A stretch of 9,157 nucleotides of DNA from assembly GCA_946628805.1 (NCBI GenBank), contig CAMOXB010000026.1:1-9157 (forward strand). The letters run 5' to 3'. The DNA comes from an uncultured Pseudomonadota bacterium. GTDB lineage: Bacteria; Pseudomonadota; Alphaproteobacteria; Rs-D84. Below are positions 1-5,960 of the stretch, piece by piece. The notes beneath the pieces are model-generated. The model worked only from the letters and a program-made list of their open reading frames with translations. It was not told the origin of the DNA and searched no databases. Within the stretch, counting starts at the first letter, position 1. Each line of letters opens with the position of its first letter. The translations under genes and the position numbers were made by a program.

Positions 1-1161
1 CGTGACCAACGCCCATTTATTGGTAAAAAGCAGGTTGATTTCACATACGGCGATTTGCAACCAGAAATGGATATGATTAACAAAGCATTTTTGGAAGTTA
101 TGACCGAAGGTGATGCAATGGGTCGTCCATTTACATTCCCGATTCCAACATATAACATCACACCTGATTTTCCGTGGAATCACCCAAACGTAAAACCGTT
201 GTTTGATTTGGCGGCGAAATATGGTATTCCGAATTTCCAAAACTTTTTGAATTCTGATTTGAACCCGACCGACGTGCGTTCTATGTGTTGCCGTCTGCGC
301 CTTGACGTGCGTGAATTGTTAAAACGTGGTGGTGGTTTGTTTGGATCGGCAGAAAAAACCGGTTCAATCGGCGTTGTCACAATTAACCTGGCACGTTTGG
401 GATATACACACAAAGGCGACCGCGAAGGTTTATTCCGCGAATTAAAACGTTTGTTAGATTTGGCGCGTGATTCATTGGAAATCAAACGTAAAATTATTTC
501 CAAGAATTTGGAACGTGGTCTTTATCCGTTTACAAAACGCTATCTGGGGAACTGGAATCATCACTTTTCAACAATCGGTGTTAACGGTGCAAATGAAATG
601 GTTATGAATTTCACAAACGGCACAGATAACATTGCAACAATGTTTGGTAAAAACCTGGTGTTGGAAGTTATGGATTTCATCAGAACTAACCTGGCAGATT
701 ATCAAGAAACAACAGGAAATCTGTATAATTTGGAAGCAACCCCAGCCGAAGGATGCGCATATCGTTTTGCAAAAACAGATAAAAAGAATTTCCCTGATAT
801 TATCACTGCGGGAACACCAGACGCACCATATTATACAAATTCAACACAATTGCCGGTGTATTTCACTGACGACCCATTTGTCGCATTGGAACACCAAGAA
901 GAATTGCAACGCAAATATACAGGTGGCACAATGTTGCACCTTTATATGGGCGAACCAGTTTCATCAGGCGAAGCAGCCCAAAAAATTATTCGCACAATAT
1001 TTGAAAACTATAAAGTGCCATATATGACATTGACACCAACATTTTCAATTTGTCCGAAACACGGCTATTTACCTGGAAAACACGATTTCTGTCCAAAATG
1101 TGATGCAGAAATCGCGGCAAACAATAACGATTGCCAATGTAAATGTGGCGACCATGAATAA
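1..1161 (+). CDS. nrdD: Anaerobic ribonucleoside-triphosphate reductase, large fragment without glycyl-radical domain (5' end cut by window)
   Basis: This is the C-terminal part of class III ribonucleotide reductase, which makes dNTPs from NTPs without oxygen. The frame is open from base 1, so the true start lies upstream. Recognisable blocks are GRPFTFPIPTYNIT, SMCCRLRLD (Cys codons at 286-291, active-site loop), GGGLFGS...GSIGVVTINL, FSTIGVNGANE, TPAEGCAYRFAK and YYTNSTQLPVYFTDDPF. Near the end is a zinc-site pattern, CPKHGYL followed by FCPKCD, and then an unusual Cys-rich tail, CQCKCGDHE. In ordinary NrdD the chain would continue from here into the glycyl-radical loop. Here it stops with TAA at 1159-1161, and that loop is encoded by the next frame (1194-1376). 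nrdG follows, so the three genes form one operon. The family call is very secure. That the stop is genuine rather than a sequencing error is inferred from the well-formed downstream start. Confidence 0.95.
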   Translation, partial: RDQRPFIGKKQVDFTYGDLQPEMDMINKAFLEVMTEGDAMGRPFTFPIPTYNITPDFPWNHPNVKPLFDLAAKYGIPNFQNFLNSDLNPTDVRSMCCRLRLDVRELLKRGGGLFGSAEKTGSIGVVTINLARLGYTHKGDREGLFRELKRLLDLARDSLEIKRKIISKNLERGLYPFTKRYLGNWNHHFSTIGVNGANEMVMNFTNGTDNIATMFGKNLVLEVMDFIRTNLADYQETTGNLYNLEATPAEGCAYRFAKTDKKNFPDIITAGTPDAPYYTNSTQLPVYFTDDPFVALEHQEELQRKYTGGTMLHLYMGEPVSSGEAAQKIIRTIFENYKVPYMTLTPTFSICPKHGYLPGKHDFCPKCDAEIAANNNDCQCKCGDHE

Positions 1162-1182
1162 TAAAAAACAATAAAAAAGGAA

Positions 1183-1188
1183 AGGAGA
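1183..1188 (+). promoter_or_regulatory. Strong ribosome binding site for the free glycyl-radical domain
   Basis: AGGAGA sits 5 bases before the ATG at 1194, inside a purine-rich 32-base spacer after the nrdD stop. It is the best Shine-Dalgarno in the window and supports independent initiation of the 60-residue protein rather than a frameshifted nrdD. Confidence 0.75.
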
Positions 1189-1193
1189 GCACT

Positions 1194-1376
1194 ATGAACC
1201 CACAAGCACAAAGAACACCATGCGAAACATTTTCACGTTCAATGGGATATATCAGACCTGTTAAAAACTTTAATACAGGTAAATATGCAGAATTCATGGA
1301 AAGAAAAACATTTACAGAAGCAAATTCATTAACAACTGGCGCACGTCATTGCGAATTAATGAAAAAAGCCGCATAA
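1194..1376 (+). CDS. Stand-alone glycyl-radical domain of anaerobic ribonucleotide reductase (split NrdD C-terminus)
   Basis: This 60-residue protein is essentially only the C-terminal glycyl-radical loop of NrdD. It carries the motif RSMGYIRPVKNFNTGK followed by YAEFMERKTF; the radical glycine should be Gly18 (codon 1245-1247). In typical NrdD this block follows the zinc site in the same chain; here the zinc site ends the preceding ORF. About 20 residues follow RKTF, including a Cys near the end, where most NrdDs stop. The frame differs from that of nrdD and has its own ATG and a strong Shine-Dalgarno. The gap to nrdG is 10 bases. I infer that the peptide docks onto the large fragment and is the substrate for NrdG. 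GrcA (YfiD) is a known stand-alone radical domain for pyruvate formate-lyase, but the sequence here is NrdD-like. A disruptive frameshift is the alternative and is less likely. Confidence 0.9.
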   Translation: MNPQAQRTPCETFSRSMGYIRPVKNFNTGKYAEFMERKTFTEANSLTTGARHCELMKKAA

Positions 1377-1386
1377 GGTTTTTCTT

Positions 1387-2091
1387 ATGAAAGAATTGCA
1401 AATCGGCGGCTTGGTTTCCTTTACGACAATTGATTATCCGGGGAAACTGGCCGCTGTATTATTTTTAAAGGGTTGCCCGTTAAATTGTGCCTATTGTTCT
1501 AATTCGCACCTGATTGCGATTGAAGAAGGCGAATATGACCCAACAAAAGTATTCGATTGGTTAAAATCGCGTGTCGGTAAACTGGAAGGCGTTGTCTTTT
1601 CCGGGGGTGAAGCATTAATGCAGGCGGATACCACAATTGAATATATGAAACGCGTCAAAGAACTTGGCTTTGCAATCGGATTACACACAAACGGTTTTTA
1701 CCCGGATTTATTGAAAAAGGTTTCAGATGTTGTCGATTGGGTTGGGCTTGATTTTAAGGCAACACGCGAACACTATAAAGATTTAACCGGCATTGATATT
1801 GCGTATGACCGTATGATTGAATCAATGCGTTATTGGGTGTCAACCGGTCGTGGATTGGAAGTACGCACAACGTGCGATCCGCGTTATGTATCCAAAGATG
1901 ATTTATTGGAAATCGCACAAATTGCATCAAATTATGGTGTAAAACATTTTGCCGTACAAAAATACACACCATATCATGAAGAAGAGGCCGCGCAGACAAC
2001 GCCGACCATGCGCGAACAATTCTTTAACGATGAAGATTTAAAGAAAAAAATCGAAAGTTTATTTGAAAGTGTCATATGGCGGAACGTCTGA
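1387..2091 (+). CDS. nrdG: Anaerobic ribonucleotide reductase activating protein (radical SAM)
   Basis: This radical SAM activase uses a [4Fe-4S] cluster and S-adenosylmethionine to generate the glycyl radical on NrdD. The protein has 234 residues. The cluster motif CPLNCAYC (Cys30, Cys34, Cys37) follows the family lead-in GLVSFTTIDYPGKLAAVLF. The SAM-binding GGE is at residues 73-75 (FSGGEA), and LHTNGF and WVGLDFKA follow in the barrel. The length fits the longer NrdG2-type subfamily rather than the ~154-residue E. coli NrdG. It starts 10 bases after the radical-domain gene, with AAGG overlapping that gene's stop codon, and it is the last gene before a hairpin terminator. The physiological target here should be the separate 60-residue protein, which would make this a trans-acting modification of a small partner. 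Confidence 0.95.
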   Translation: MKELQIGGLVSFTTIDYPGKLAAVLFLKGCPLNCAYCSNSHLIAIEEGEYDPTKVFDWLKSRVGKLEGVVFSGGEALMQADTTIEYMKRVKELGFAIGLHTNGFYPDLLKKVSDVVDWVGLDFKATREHYKDLTGIDIAYDRMIESMRYWVSTGRGLEVRTTCDPRYVSKDDLLEIAQIASNYGVKHFAVQKYTPYHEEEAAQTTPTMREQFFNDEDLKKKIESLFESVIWRNV

Positions 2092-2132
2092 AATCTCGCT
2101 GTAGCGAAGCAAAAGCGGATGGCGAAATAATT

Positions 2133-2163
2133 AAAAACAACCCGTGCCGGGGTGTTTTTTTTT
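2133..2163. terminator. Bidirectional rho-independent terminator between convergent nrdG and the secreted-protein gene
   Basis: The stem is ACA-a-CCC pairing GGG-TGT (one bulged A, loop GTGCCG), extended by A:T pairs and followed by a run of about nine T on the plus strand. On the minus strand the same hairpin is followed by a shorter T-rich run. It lies between two converging genes. Confidence 0.75.
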
Positions 2164-2590
2164 AATCAAATAGACCTTTTCGCATATCTGCATATACTTT
2201 TATATGTCCACCACAAACATTTGAACAGGAACTGCAGTTTGCTTGACCGACATATACCCATTTAGATATTTTCGGGTGCGTCATTTTACACCAACATTTA
2301 TTGCCGTATGTTTCTGAACCAACCACAATGTTTGTTATATTATTATTAGTGTCTTTTAACATAGATTCCGCAACCCCATATTGTCCGCTATGATTTATAC
2401 AGGCACTTATTCCGTATATTGTGCCGTATGTAAATATTACAGACCATGTTCCTGTGCCAGAACTATGATTAATACCTCCTATTGTAGGATCAAGCACAAC
2501 AGCAACAGTATTATTGTTTGCACACATTGTTGTTGCATATGCTGGTATCATAATAGATGCAAGTGATATTATTATTCCAATCTTTTTCAT
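2162..2590 (-). CDS. Small secreted cysteine-rich protein of unknown function
   Basis: I do not recognise a named family. The 142-residue protein has a clear Sec signal peptide: MKK, a hydrophobic stretch at residues 4-16, and an AYA cleavage site after residue 19. The mature chain of about 123 residues is rich in Gly, Thr, Ser and Asn and holds seven cysteines (23, 64, 99, 101, 119, 122, 126). The C-terminal half has a distinctive CWCKMTHP block followed by SKWVY and CSSCSNVC, which suggests a disulfide-bonded extracytoplasmic domain. The odd cysteine count leaves one free Cys or an intermolecular bond. The ATG at 2590 is preceded by GGGGGA (2595-2600), which supports this start. It stands alone on the minus strand behind a good promoter and a long structured leader, so it may be conditionally expressed. 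The function is unknown. Confidence 0.75.
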   Translation of the reverse strand: MKKIGIIISLASIMIPAYATTMCANNNTVAVVLDPTIGGINHSSGTGTWSVIFTYGTIYGISACINHSGQYGVAESMLKDTNNNITNIVVGSETYGNKCWCKMTHPKISKWVYVGQANCSSCSNVCGGHIKVYADMRKGLFD

Positions 2591-2600
2591 TTTGTCCCCC

Positions 2601-2783
2601 GGTGTTTGTTTTTAAACAAATACCGCCAAAAATCAGGCGGTTGGAGGCTCAAACAATTTGGTATTAAATTGTGCGTTTATTCAATATATTCACGACCCTC
2701 CAACCGAATGTTGGAGTTTTTTAACGTCTTTTTGACGAATACCAATCGAGGTTTGAGACCTCATCAGAAAAACTCTTTCTGAC
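2601..2783 (-). promoter_or_regulatory. Structured 5' leader (possible attenuator or small RNA) of the secreted-protein gene
   Basis: Between the predicted start of transcription (~2783) and the ATG at 2590 the minus-strand RNA can form nested stems. A closing stem pairs 2751-2760 with 2646-2654 (7 bp, then GG/CC across a bulge). Inside it, 2738-2745 pairs with 2658-2665 (8 bp). Local hairpins lie at 2725-2737 and 2698-2716 (7 bp, 5-base loop). A GC-rich hairpin, CCGCC/GGCGG (2623-2640), follows, with a U-rich stretch after it. A rival 9-bp pairing, 2697-2705 with 2639-2647, would break the 2698-2716 hairpin, the closing stem and the GC-rich hairpin. That arrangement is typical of attenuators. 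I match it to no known riboswitch class. It could instead be an independent small RNA ending at the GC-rich hairpin. Confidence 0.5.
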
Positions 2784-2789
2784 AAGCAA

Positions 2790-2817
2790 ATTATAACATA
2801 GGTTATATTTTTGACAA
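2790..2817 (-). promoter_or_regulatory. Sigma-70 type promoter for the leader and secreted-protein gene
   Basis: Reading the minus strand, TTGTCA (2812-2817) is followed after 16 bases by a perfect TATAAT (2790-2795). This places transcription initiation near 2783, giving a leader of about 190 bases. Confidence 0.65.
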
Positions 2818-2921
2818 TGAATTTTTTTATTGTGCTAAATTTTTTTAATTTTACACATTTTGTATTTTAAATAAAAAAATTGGCGGGCTTTTGTCCTAGG
2901 CTATGAGTAAGCGAAAACGAG

Positions 2922-2940
2922 CGAACCTTTGGTTCTCTTC
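2922..2940. repeat. Interspersed repeat, copy 1
   Basis: These 19 bases (CGAACCTTTGGTTCTCTTC) recur at 3172-3190 with one mismatch, in the same orientation. The core GAACC/GGTTC forms a small hairpin. Confidence 0.55.
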
Positions 2941-2960
2941 GTCATATCCAAGCATAAATA

Positions 2961-2990
2961 AAAAAACGTCCCACAAGGGAACGTTTTCTT
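2961..2990. terminator. Hairpin terminator in the gene-free stretch
   Basis: AAAACGTCCC pairs with GGG-a-ACGTTTT (10 bp, one bulged A, loop ACAA). T-rich sequence follows on the plus strand, and a run of seven T follows on the minus strand. No gene directly upstream on either strand obviously uses it, so it may end an unrecognised small transcript. Confidence 0.5.
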
Positions 2991-3062
2991 TTCATTTCCC
3001 TCGACACTTCGTGTCTGCGGGGATACCGTAACGATTACACTGCGTTTTACTTGTGTAATCTA

Positions 3063-3090
3063 CTTGTATTCTGGTGGCTCTGATCGGAAT
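3063..3090 (-). repeat. Partial duplicate of the tRNA-Leu 3' end
   Basis: Bases 3069-3090 are identical over 22 bases to 3251-3272, which hold the acceptor 3' strand, the CCA and part of the T arm of tRNA-Leu. Similarity continues for several bases beyond the CCA with one indel. The copy has the same orientation as the tRNA and lies 182 bases away. No matching 5' half exists, so it is not a tRNA gene. Such a duplication resembles an attachment-site scar, but only ~160 bases separate the copies. Confidence 0.7.
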
Positions 3091-3197
3091 GTAATTCCCA
3101 TCCAAAATCAAACCAATCACTTTGTTCTTGGTGATTTTGGTGGGCCCCTTTCACTTCGCTACGCTACGTTACGAACCTTCGGTTCTCTTCCGATCAG
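3080..3197. repeat. 118-base segment with 10-base inverted ends and internal hairpin
   Basis: CTGATCGGAA (3080-3089) is the exact reverse complement of TTCCGATCAG (3188-3197). Between them are a long imperfect hairpin at 3097-3144 (CCCA-t-CCAAAATCA-aa-CCAA pairing TTGG-TGATTTTGG-TGGG) and the second copy of the 19-base repeat. The left end coincides with the duplicated tRNA-Leu tail. The shape is that of a small non-autonomous repeat element, but no target-site duplication or second full copy is visible. Confidence 0.45.
3172..3190. repeat. Interspersed repeat, copy 2
   Basis: This is CGAACCTTCGGTTCTCTTC, one mismatch from 2922-2940, located at the right end of the inverted-end segment. Confidence 0.55.
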
Positions 3198-3212
3198 TAA
3201 AACATGATAAAC

Positions 3213-3243
3213 AAAAAAATATACACCGCTTTGGGTGTATATT
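3213..3243 (-). terminator. Terminator of the rpmB-tRNA-Leu transcript
   Basis: A perfect 10-bp stem, AATATACACC (3218-3227) with GGTGTATATT (3234-3243), has a 6-base loop and, on the minus strand, is followed by seven T. It lies 10 bases past the CCA of tRNA-Leu. Confidence 0.85.
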
Positions 3244-3253
3244 TTCTTGTTTC

Positions 3254-3339
3254 TGGTGGCTCTGATCGGAATCGAACCGATACTCTTATTCAGAACTTGA
3301 TTTTGAGTCAAGCGCGTCTACCAGTTCCGCCACAGAGCC
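3254..3339 (-). tRNA. tRNA-Leu(CAA)
   Basis: The 86-base minus-strand gene includes an encoded CCA. The acceptor GGCTCTG pairs fully with CAGAGCC. The anticodon stem CTTGA/TCAAG encloses the loop CTCAAAA, giving anticodon CAA (reads UUG). The long variable arm and the T loop GTTCGATTC fit a class II leucine tRNA. It begins 18 bases after the rpmB stop, which leaves no room for a promoter in the gap, so it is probably cut out of the rpmB transcript by RNase P and 3' processing. Confidence 0.95.
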
Positions 3340-3357
3340 AGAACGCATCAGTCGCAA

Positions 3358-3732
3358 TTATTTTGCGGCTGCTTTTTTGGCTTCGACCTTTTTAACCAAG
3401 CGGGCACTGCGTGTTGGTTTGTGAACCGGTTTTTTTGCAGGCTTTTCGGCTTTGCCGTTTTTCTTTTCAATGGCTTTTTTAATCGCAGCCATTTCAGGTG
3501 TCAAACGGGATACAGGTTTCGCCATTACATAGGCGTCCAATCCACCGTGCTTTGTTAATGTACGCAATCCAGCGGTTGAAATACGCAAACTGAAATCGCG
3601 TCCCAAAATATCACTGTGGAACGATAATTTTTGTAAATTTGGCAAGAAAGTACGTTTGGTATGACGCATAGAATGTGATACGTTCATTCCAACCATTGTT
3701 TTCTTTCCAGTTACTGTACATACACGTGGCAT
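3358..3732 (-). CDS. rpmB: 50S ribosomal protein L28 with basic C-terminal extension
   Basis: L28 is a component of the large ribosomal subunit that binds 23S rRNA. Of the 124 residues, the first ~100 match the family: [20 protein letters not shown], then [14 protein letters not shown], the strand-forming [16 protein letters not shown] and LDAYV. The final ~25-30 residues are an Ala/Lys/Pro-rich tail ([15 protein letters not shown] onward) beyond the usual 78-100 residue length, likely a disordered RNA-binding extension. The ATG at 3732 is preceded by AAAGGA (3740-3745), and a promoter lies upstream. tRNA-Leu follows within 18 bases, and the next terminator is beyond it, so both appear cotranscribed. 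The gene is divergent from clpB. Confidence 0.95.
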   Translation of the reverse strand: MPRVCTVTGKKTMVGMNVSHSMRHTKRTFLPNLQKLSFHSDILGRDFSLRISTAGLRTLTKHGGLDAYVMAKPVSRLTPEMAAIKKAIEKKNGKAEKPAKKPVHKPTRSARLVKKVEAKKAAAK

Positions 3733-3761
3733 ATTTAAATCCTTTAATTACTGGGCAATAA

Positions 3762-3788
3762 TTTATAATATAATTTATAAAAAGTCAA
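3762..3788 (-). promoter_or_regulatory. Probable promoter of rpmB
   Basis: On the minus strand TTGACT (3783-3788) is followed after 15 bases by TATAAA (3762-3767), inside a very AT-rich tract. The spacer is short, and overlapping -10-like hexamers (such as TAAATT at 17 bases) are possible. Confidence 0.5.
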
Positions 3789-3843
3789 GTATTGTTTTCA
3801 TTTTTTATATTTTTATATTTTTTTTGGGACTATCATCCGATGG

Positions 3844-3871
3844 CTTGAATTTCAAAAATATGCGACTATAT
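3844..3871 (+). promoter_or_regulatory. Heat-shock (sigma-32/RpoH-like) promoter of clpB
   Basis: CTTGAA (3844-3849), 16 bases, then CTATAT (3866-3871). The CTTG element with a C-TATAT -10 matches the style of RpoH promoters described in alphaproteobacteria, and clpB is a classic member of that regulon. The same bases also give a fair housekeeping promoter, TTGAAT-N16-TATATA, so control by sigma-32 is inferred. Confidence 0.5.
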
Positions 3872-3901
3872 AAATATAGACAAAAACAAAGAGGTATTAT
3901 G

Positions 3902-5959
3902 ATGAATCCAGACGAAGTTCAAGAAACACCGCAACAAGCGATTGAAAAATATACTACGGATTTTACTAAATTGGCAAGCGAAGGCAAATTGGATCCAGTG
4001 ATTGGACGCGAAGAAGAAGTTCGCAGAACAATCCAAGTCCTTTCGCGTCGAACCAAAAATAATCCGGTTTTAATCGGTAATCCAGGTGTCGGTAAAACCG
4101 CAATTGTCGAAGGCCTGGCACAGCGAATTGTTTCGGGTGATATGCCTGAAAATCTTTTGAATAAAAAATTGCTGTCATTGGATATGGGGGCGTTGATGGC
4201 GGGTGCAATGTTCCGCGGTCAATTCGAAGGGCGATTAAAAGCAATTTTGAAAGCTGTTAAAGATGCAAATGGCGAAATCATTTTATTCATTGATGAATTG
4301 CATACTATGGTTGGCGCAGGCAAGGGCGAAGGTTCTATGGATGCTGGCAATTTGTTAAAACCAATGTTGGCGCGTGGCGAATTGCACTGTGTTGGTGCAA
4401 CAACATTAGATGAATATCGTCAATATATCGAAAAAGATCCTGCATTGGCACGTCGTTTTCAACCAGTTTATGTCGATGAACCAACGGTTGATGATACGAT
4501 TTCAATCTTGCGTGGATTAAAAGATAAATACGAAGGTCATCATGGGGTGCGTATCGCAGATTCTGCATTGGTGGCGGCGGTAAAATTATCGAATCGATAT
4601 ATCACAGACAGATTTTTACCAGACAAGGCTATCGATTTAATTGATGAAGCCGCAGCGCGCGTTCGTATTGAAATTGCATCAAAGCCTGAAAAACTGGACG
4701 AACTGGACAGACATTTAATGCAATTAAAAATTGAACAACAGGCATTGCGCAAAGAAAAAGATGAAGAATCAAAAAAACGTCTGGCGGATTTGTCCGGATT
4801 AATTGAAAAGATGGAATCTGAATCCAAAGAAATGACGGCGCAATGGATGGACGAACAAAAAAAGATGAAAGGTTTGTCTGATGCAATGGCGGCGTTAGAT
4901 TCTGCCCGTGCAGAGGTAGCAATCGCAATGCGAAATGGCGATTATGAAAAGGCGTCTGCATTGCAATACGGCAAGATTCCAGAACTGGAAGAACAAATCA
5001 AAAAACAAAACAGCGAATCCAAAGAATATAAAACTGTATTGCCAGAACACATTGCGGCGGTTGTTTCAAAATGGACTGGCGTTCCAGCAGACAGATTGTC
5101 AGTTGAAGAACAATCAAAATTATTAAATATCGAAGATGAATTGCGCAAACGTGTTGTCGGTCAAGATCATGCGCTGGCGGTTGTAGCACGTGCGATTCGT
5201 CGTTCGCGTGCAGGATTGTCAGATCCACGCCGTCCATCGGGTTCGTTTATGTTCTTAGGTCCAACTGGTGTTGGTAAGACCGAGGTTGCAAAAGCATTGG
5301 CAGAATACTTATTTAATGATGATACGGCAATGACACGAATCGATATGTCGGAATATATGGAACCACATTCGGTTGCACGTTTGATTGGTGCGCCTCCGGG
5401 ATATGTTGGGTATGAATCAGGTGGTGAATTAACAGAATCTGTTCGTCGCAGACCATACCAGGTTTTGCTGTTCGATGAAATTGAAAAGGCACATCCGGAC
5501 GTATTCAATGTCTTTTTACAGATATTGGACGACGGTCGTTTAACAGATGGTCAAGGTCGCATAGTGAACTTTACAAACACTATCATTATAATGACCAGTA
5601 ATTTGCCAAGTATGGATGCGGTACGCAAACAATTCAGACCTGAATTTATCAATCGAATTGATGAAATCGTATTCTTTAATGCGCTGGGCAAAGATGTAAT
5701 GGCGGACATTGTTAAAATCCAATTAAAGATATTGGAAAAACGTCTAGCTGAACGTCAAATGTCTTTGCGTGTTTCTGATAAAGCAATCCAATGGCTGGCG
5801 GATAATGGTTTTGATGGCGTGTTTGGTGCGCGTCCTTTGAAACGATTAATCACTACGGCTGTTGAAGATAAAATTGCAGACTTGATTTTATCAGGCGCAG
5901 TCGGCGAAGGTTCAACAGTTAACGTTGATGTCCACGGCAAAGAATTGTTGATACAATAA
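3902..5959 (+). CDS. clpB: ClpB disaggregase lacking the N-terminal domain
   Basis: ClpB is a Hsp100 AAA+ hexamer that, with DnaK, pulls aggregated proteins apart. The protein has 685 residues against about 860 in E. coli. It starts at the linker ([21 protein letters not shown]), so the ~150-residue N domain is absent. AAA-1 has Walker A GNPGVGKT (59-66), a pore loop with MFRG in place of KYRG (Phe104), Walker B ILFIDE (127-132) and Arg fingers near 184-185. The coiled-coil M domain, typical of ClpB and absent from ClpA, spans about 265-375. AAA-2 has Walker A GPTGVGKT (453-460), pore loop GYVG (500-503), Walker B LLFDE (522-526) and GARPLKR sensor 2. Between TSNLPS (565-570) and FRPEFINR the chain is about 19 residues shorter than in E. 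coli. Start: AAAGAGG (3888-3894) best fits ATG 3902; ATG 3899 is the alternative. Confidence 0.93.
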   Translation: MNPDEVQETPQQAIEKYTTDFTKLASEGKLDPVIGREEEVRRTIQVLSRRTKNNPVLIGNPGVGKTAIVEGLAQRIVSGDMPENLLNKKLLSLDMGALMAGAMFRGQFEGRLKAILKAVKDANGEIILFIDELHTMVGAGKGEGSMDAGNLLKPMLARGELHCVGATTLDEYRQYIEKDPALARRFQPVYVDEPTVDDTISILRGLKDKYEGHHGVRIADSALVAAVKLSNRYITDRFLPDKAIDLIDEAAARVRIEIASKPEKLDELDRHLMQLKIEQQALRKEKDEESKKRLADLSGLIEKMESESKEMTAQWMDEQKKMKGLSDAMAALDSARAEVAIAMRNGDYEKASALQYGKIPELEEQIKKQNSESKEYKTVLPEHIAAVVSKWTGVPADRLSVEEQSKLLNIEDELRKRVVGQDHALAVVARAIRRSRAGLSDPRRPSGSFMFLGPTGVGKTEVAKALAEYLFNDDTAMTRIDMSEYMEPHSVARLIGAPPGYVGYESGGELTESVRRRPYQVLLFDEIEKAHPDVFNVFLQILDDGRLTDGQGRIVNFTNTIIIMTSNLPSMDAVRKQFRPEFINRIDEIVFFNALGKDVMADIVKIQLKILEKRLAERQMSLRVSDKAIQWLADNGFDGVFGARPLKRLITTAVEDKIADLILSGAVGEGSTVNVDVHGKELLIQ

Positions 5960-5960
5960 G

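Larger units (their letters stand above)
2818..3217. other. Gene-free stretch with hairpins and repeat remnants
   Basis: I find no coding sequence here. The stretch 2821-2880 is extremely AT-rich. Beyond it come a chain of perfect or near-perfect hairpins: 2963-2987 (listed as a terminator), 3003-3015 (GACAC/GTGTC), 3033-3060 (GATTACAC/GTGTAATC, 12-base loop) and 3097-3144 (17 paired bases with two bulges). The region also holds two copies of a 19-base repeat and a partial copy of the tRNA-Leu 3' end. The density of palindromes suggests decayed mobile or repetitive DNA, or untranslated RNA. No known RNA family was recognised on either strand. Confidence 0.5.

Noticed and set aside
1155..1194. 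Programmed frameshift joining nrdD to the radical domain
   Set aside because: There is no slippery heptamer before the TAA at 1159, the poly-A runs lie after the stop, and the downstream frame has its own ATG with a strong ribosome site.
2381..2566. 61-codon plus-strand frame opposite the secreted-protein gene
   Set aside because: It is antisense to a gene with a signal peptide, start site and promoter; its Cys/Tyr-rich composition comes from the complement.
3070..3160. A second tRNA gene ending in the duplicated CCA region
   Set aside because: No matching 5' acceptor strand (GGCTCTG) or anticodon arm lies 75-90 bases upstream on the minus strand.
3204..3395. 63-codon plus-strand frame with SDRNRTDT-like translation
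   Set aside because: It is the antisense of tRNA-Leu and the end of rpmB; this peptide pattern is a well-known artefact of tRNA complement.
3824..3901. Extended clpB start at a TTG adding 25 residues
   Set aside because: There is no ribosome site, it lies upstream of the predicted promoter -10, and the added residues resemble nothing in ClpB.
4335..5508. Several antisense frames of 77-113 codons within clpB
   Set aside because: They are shadows of the coding strand, with no ribosome sites and no recognisable protein features.
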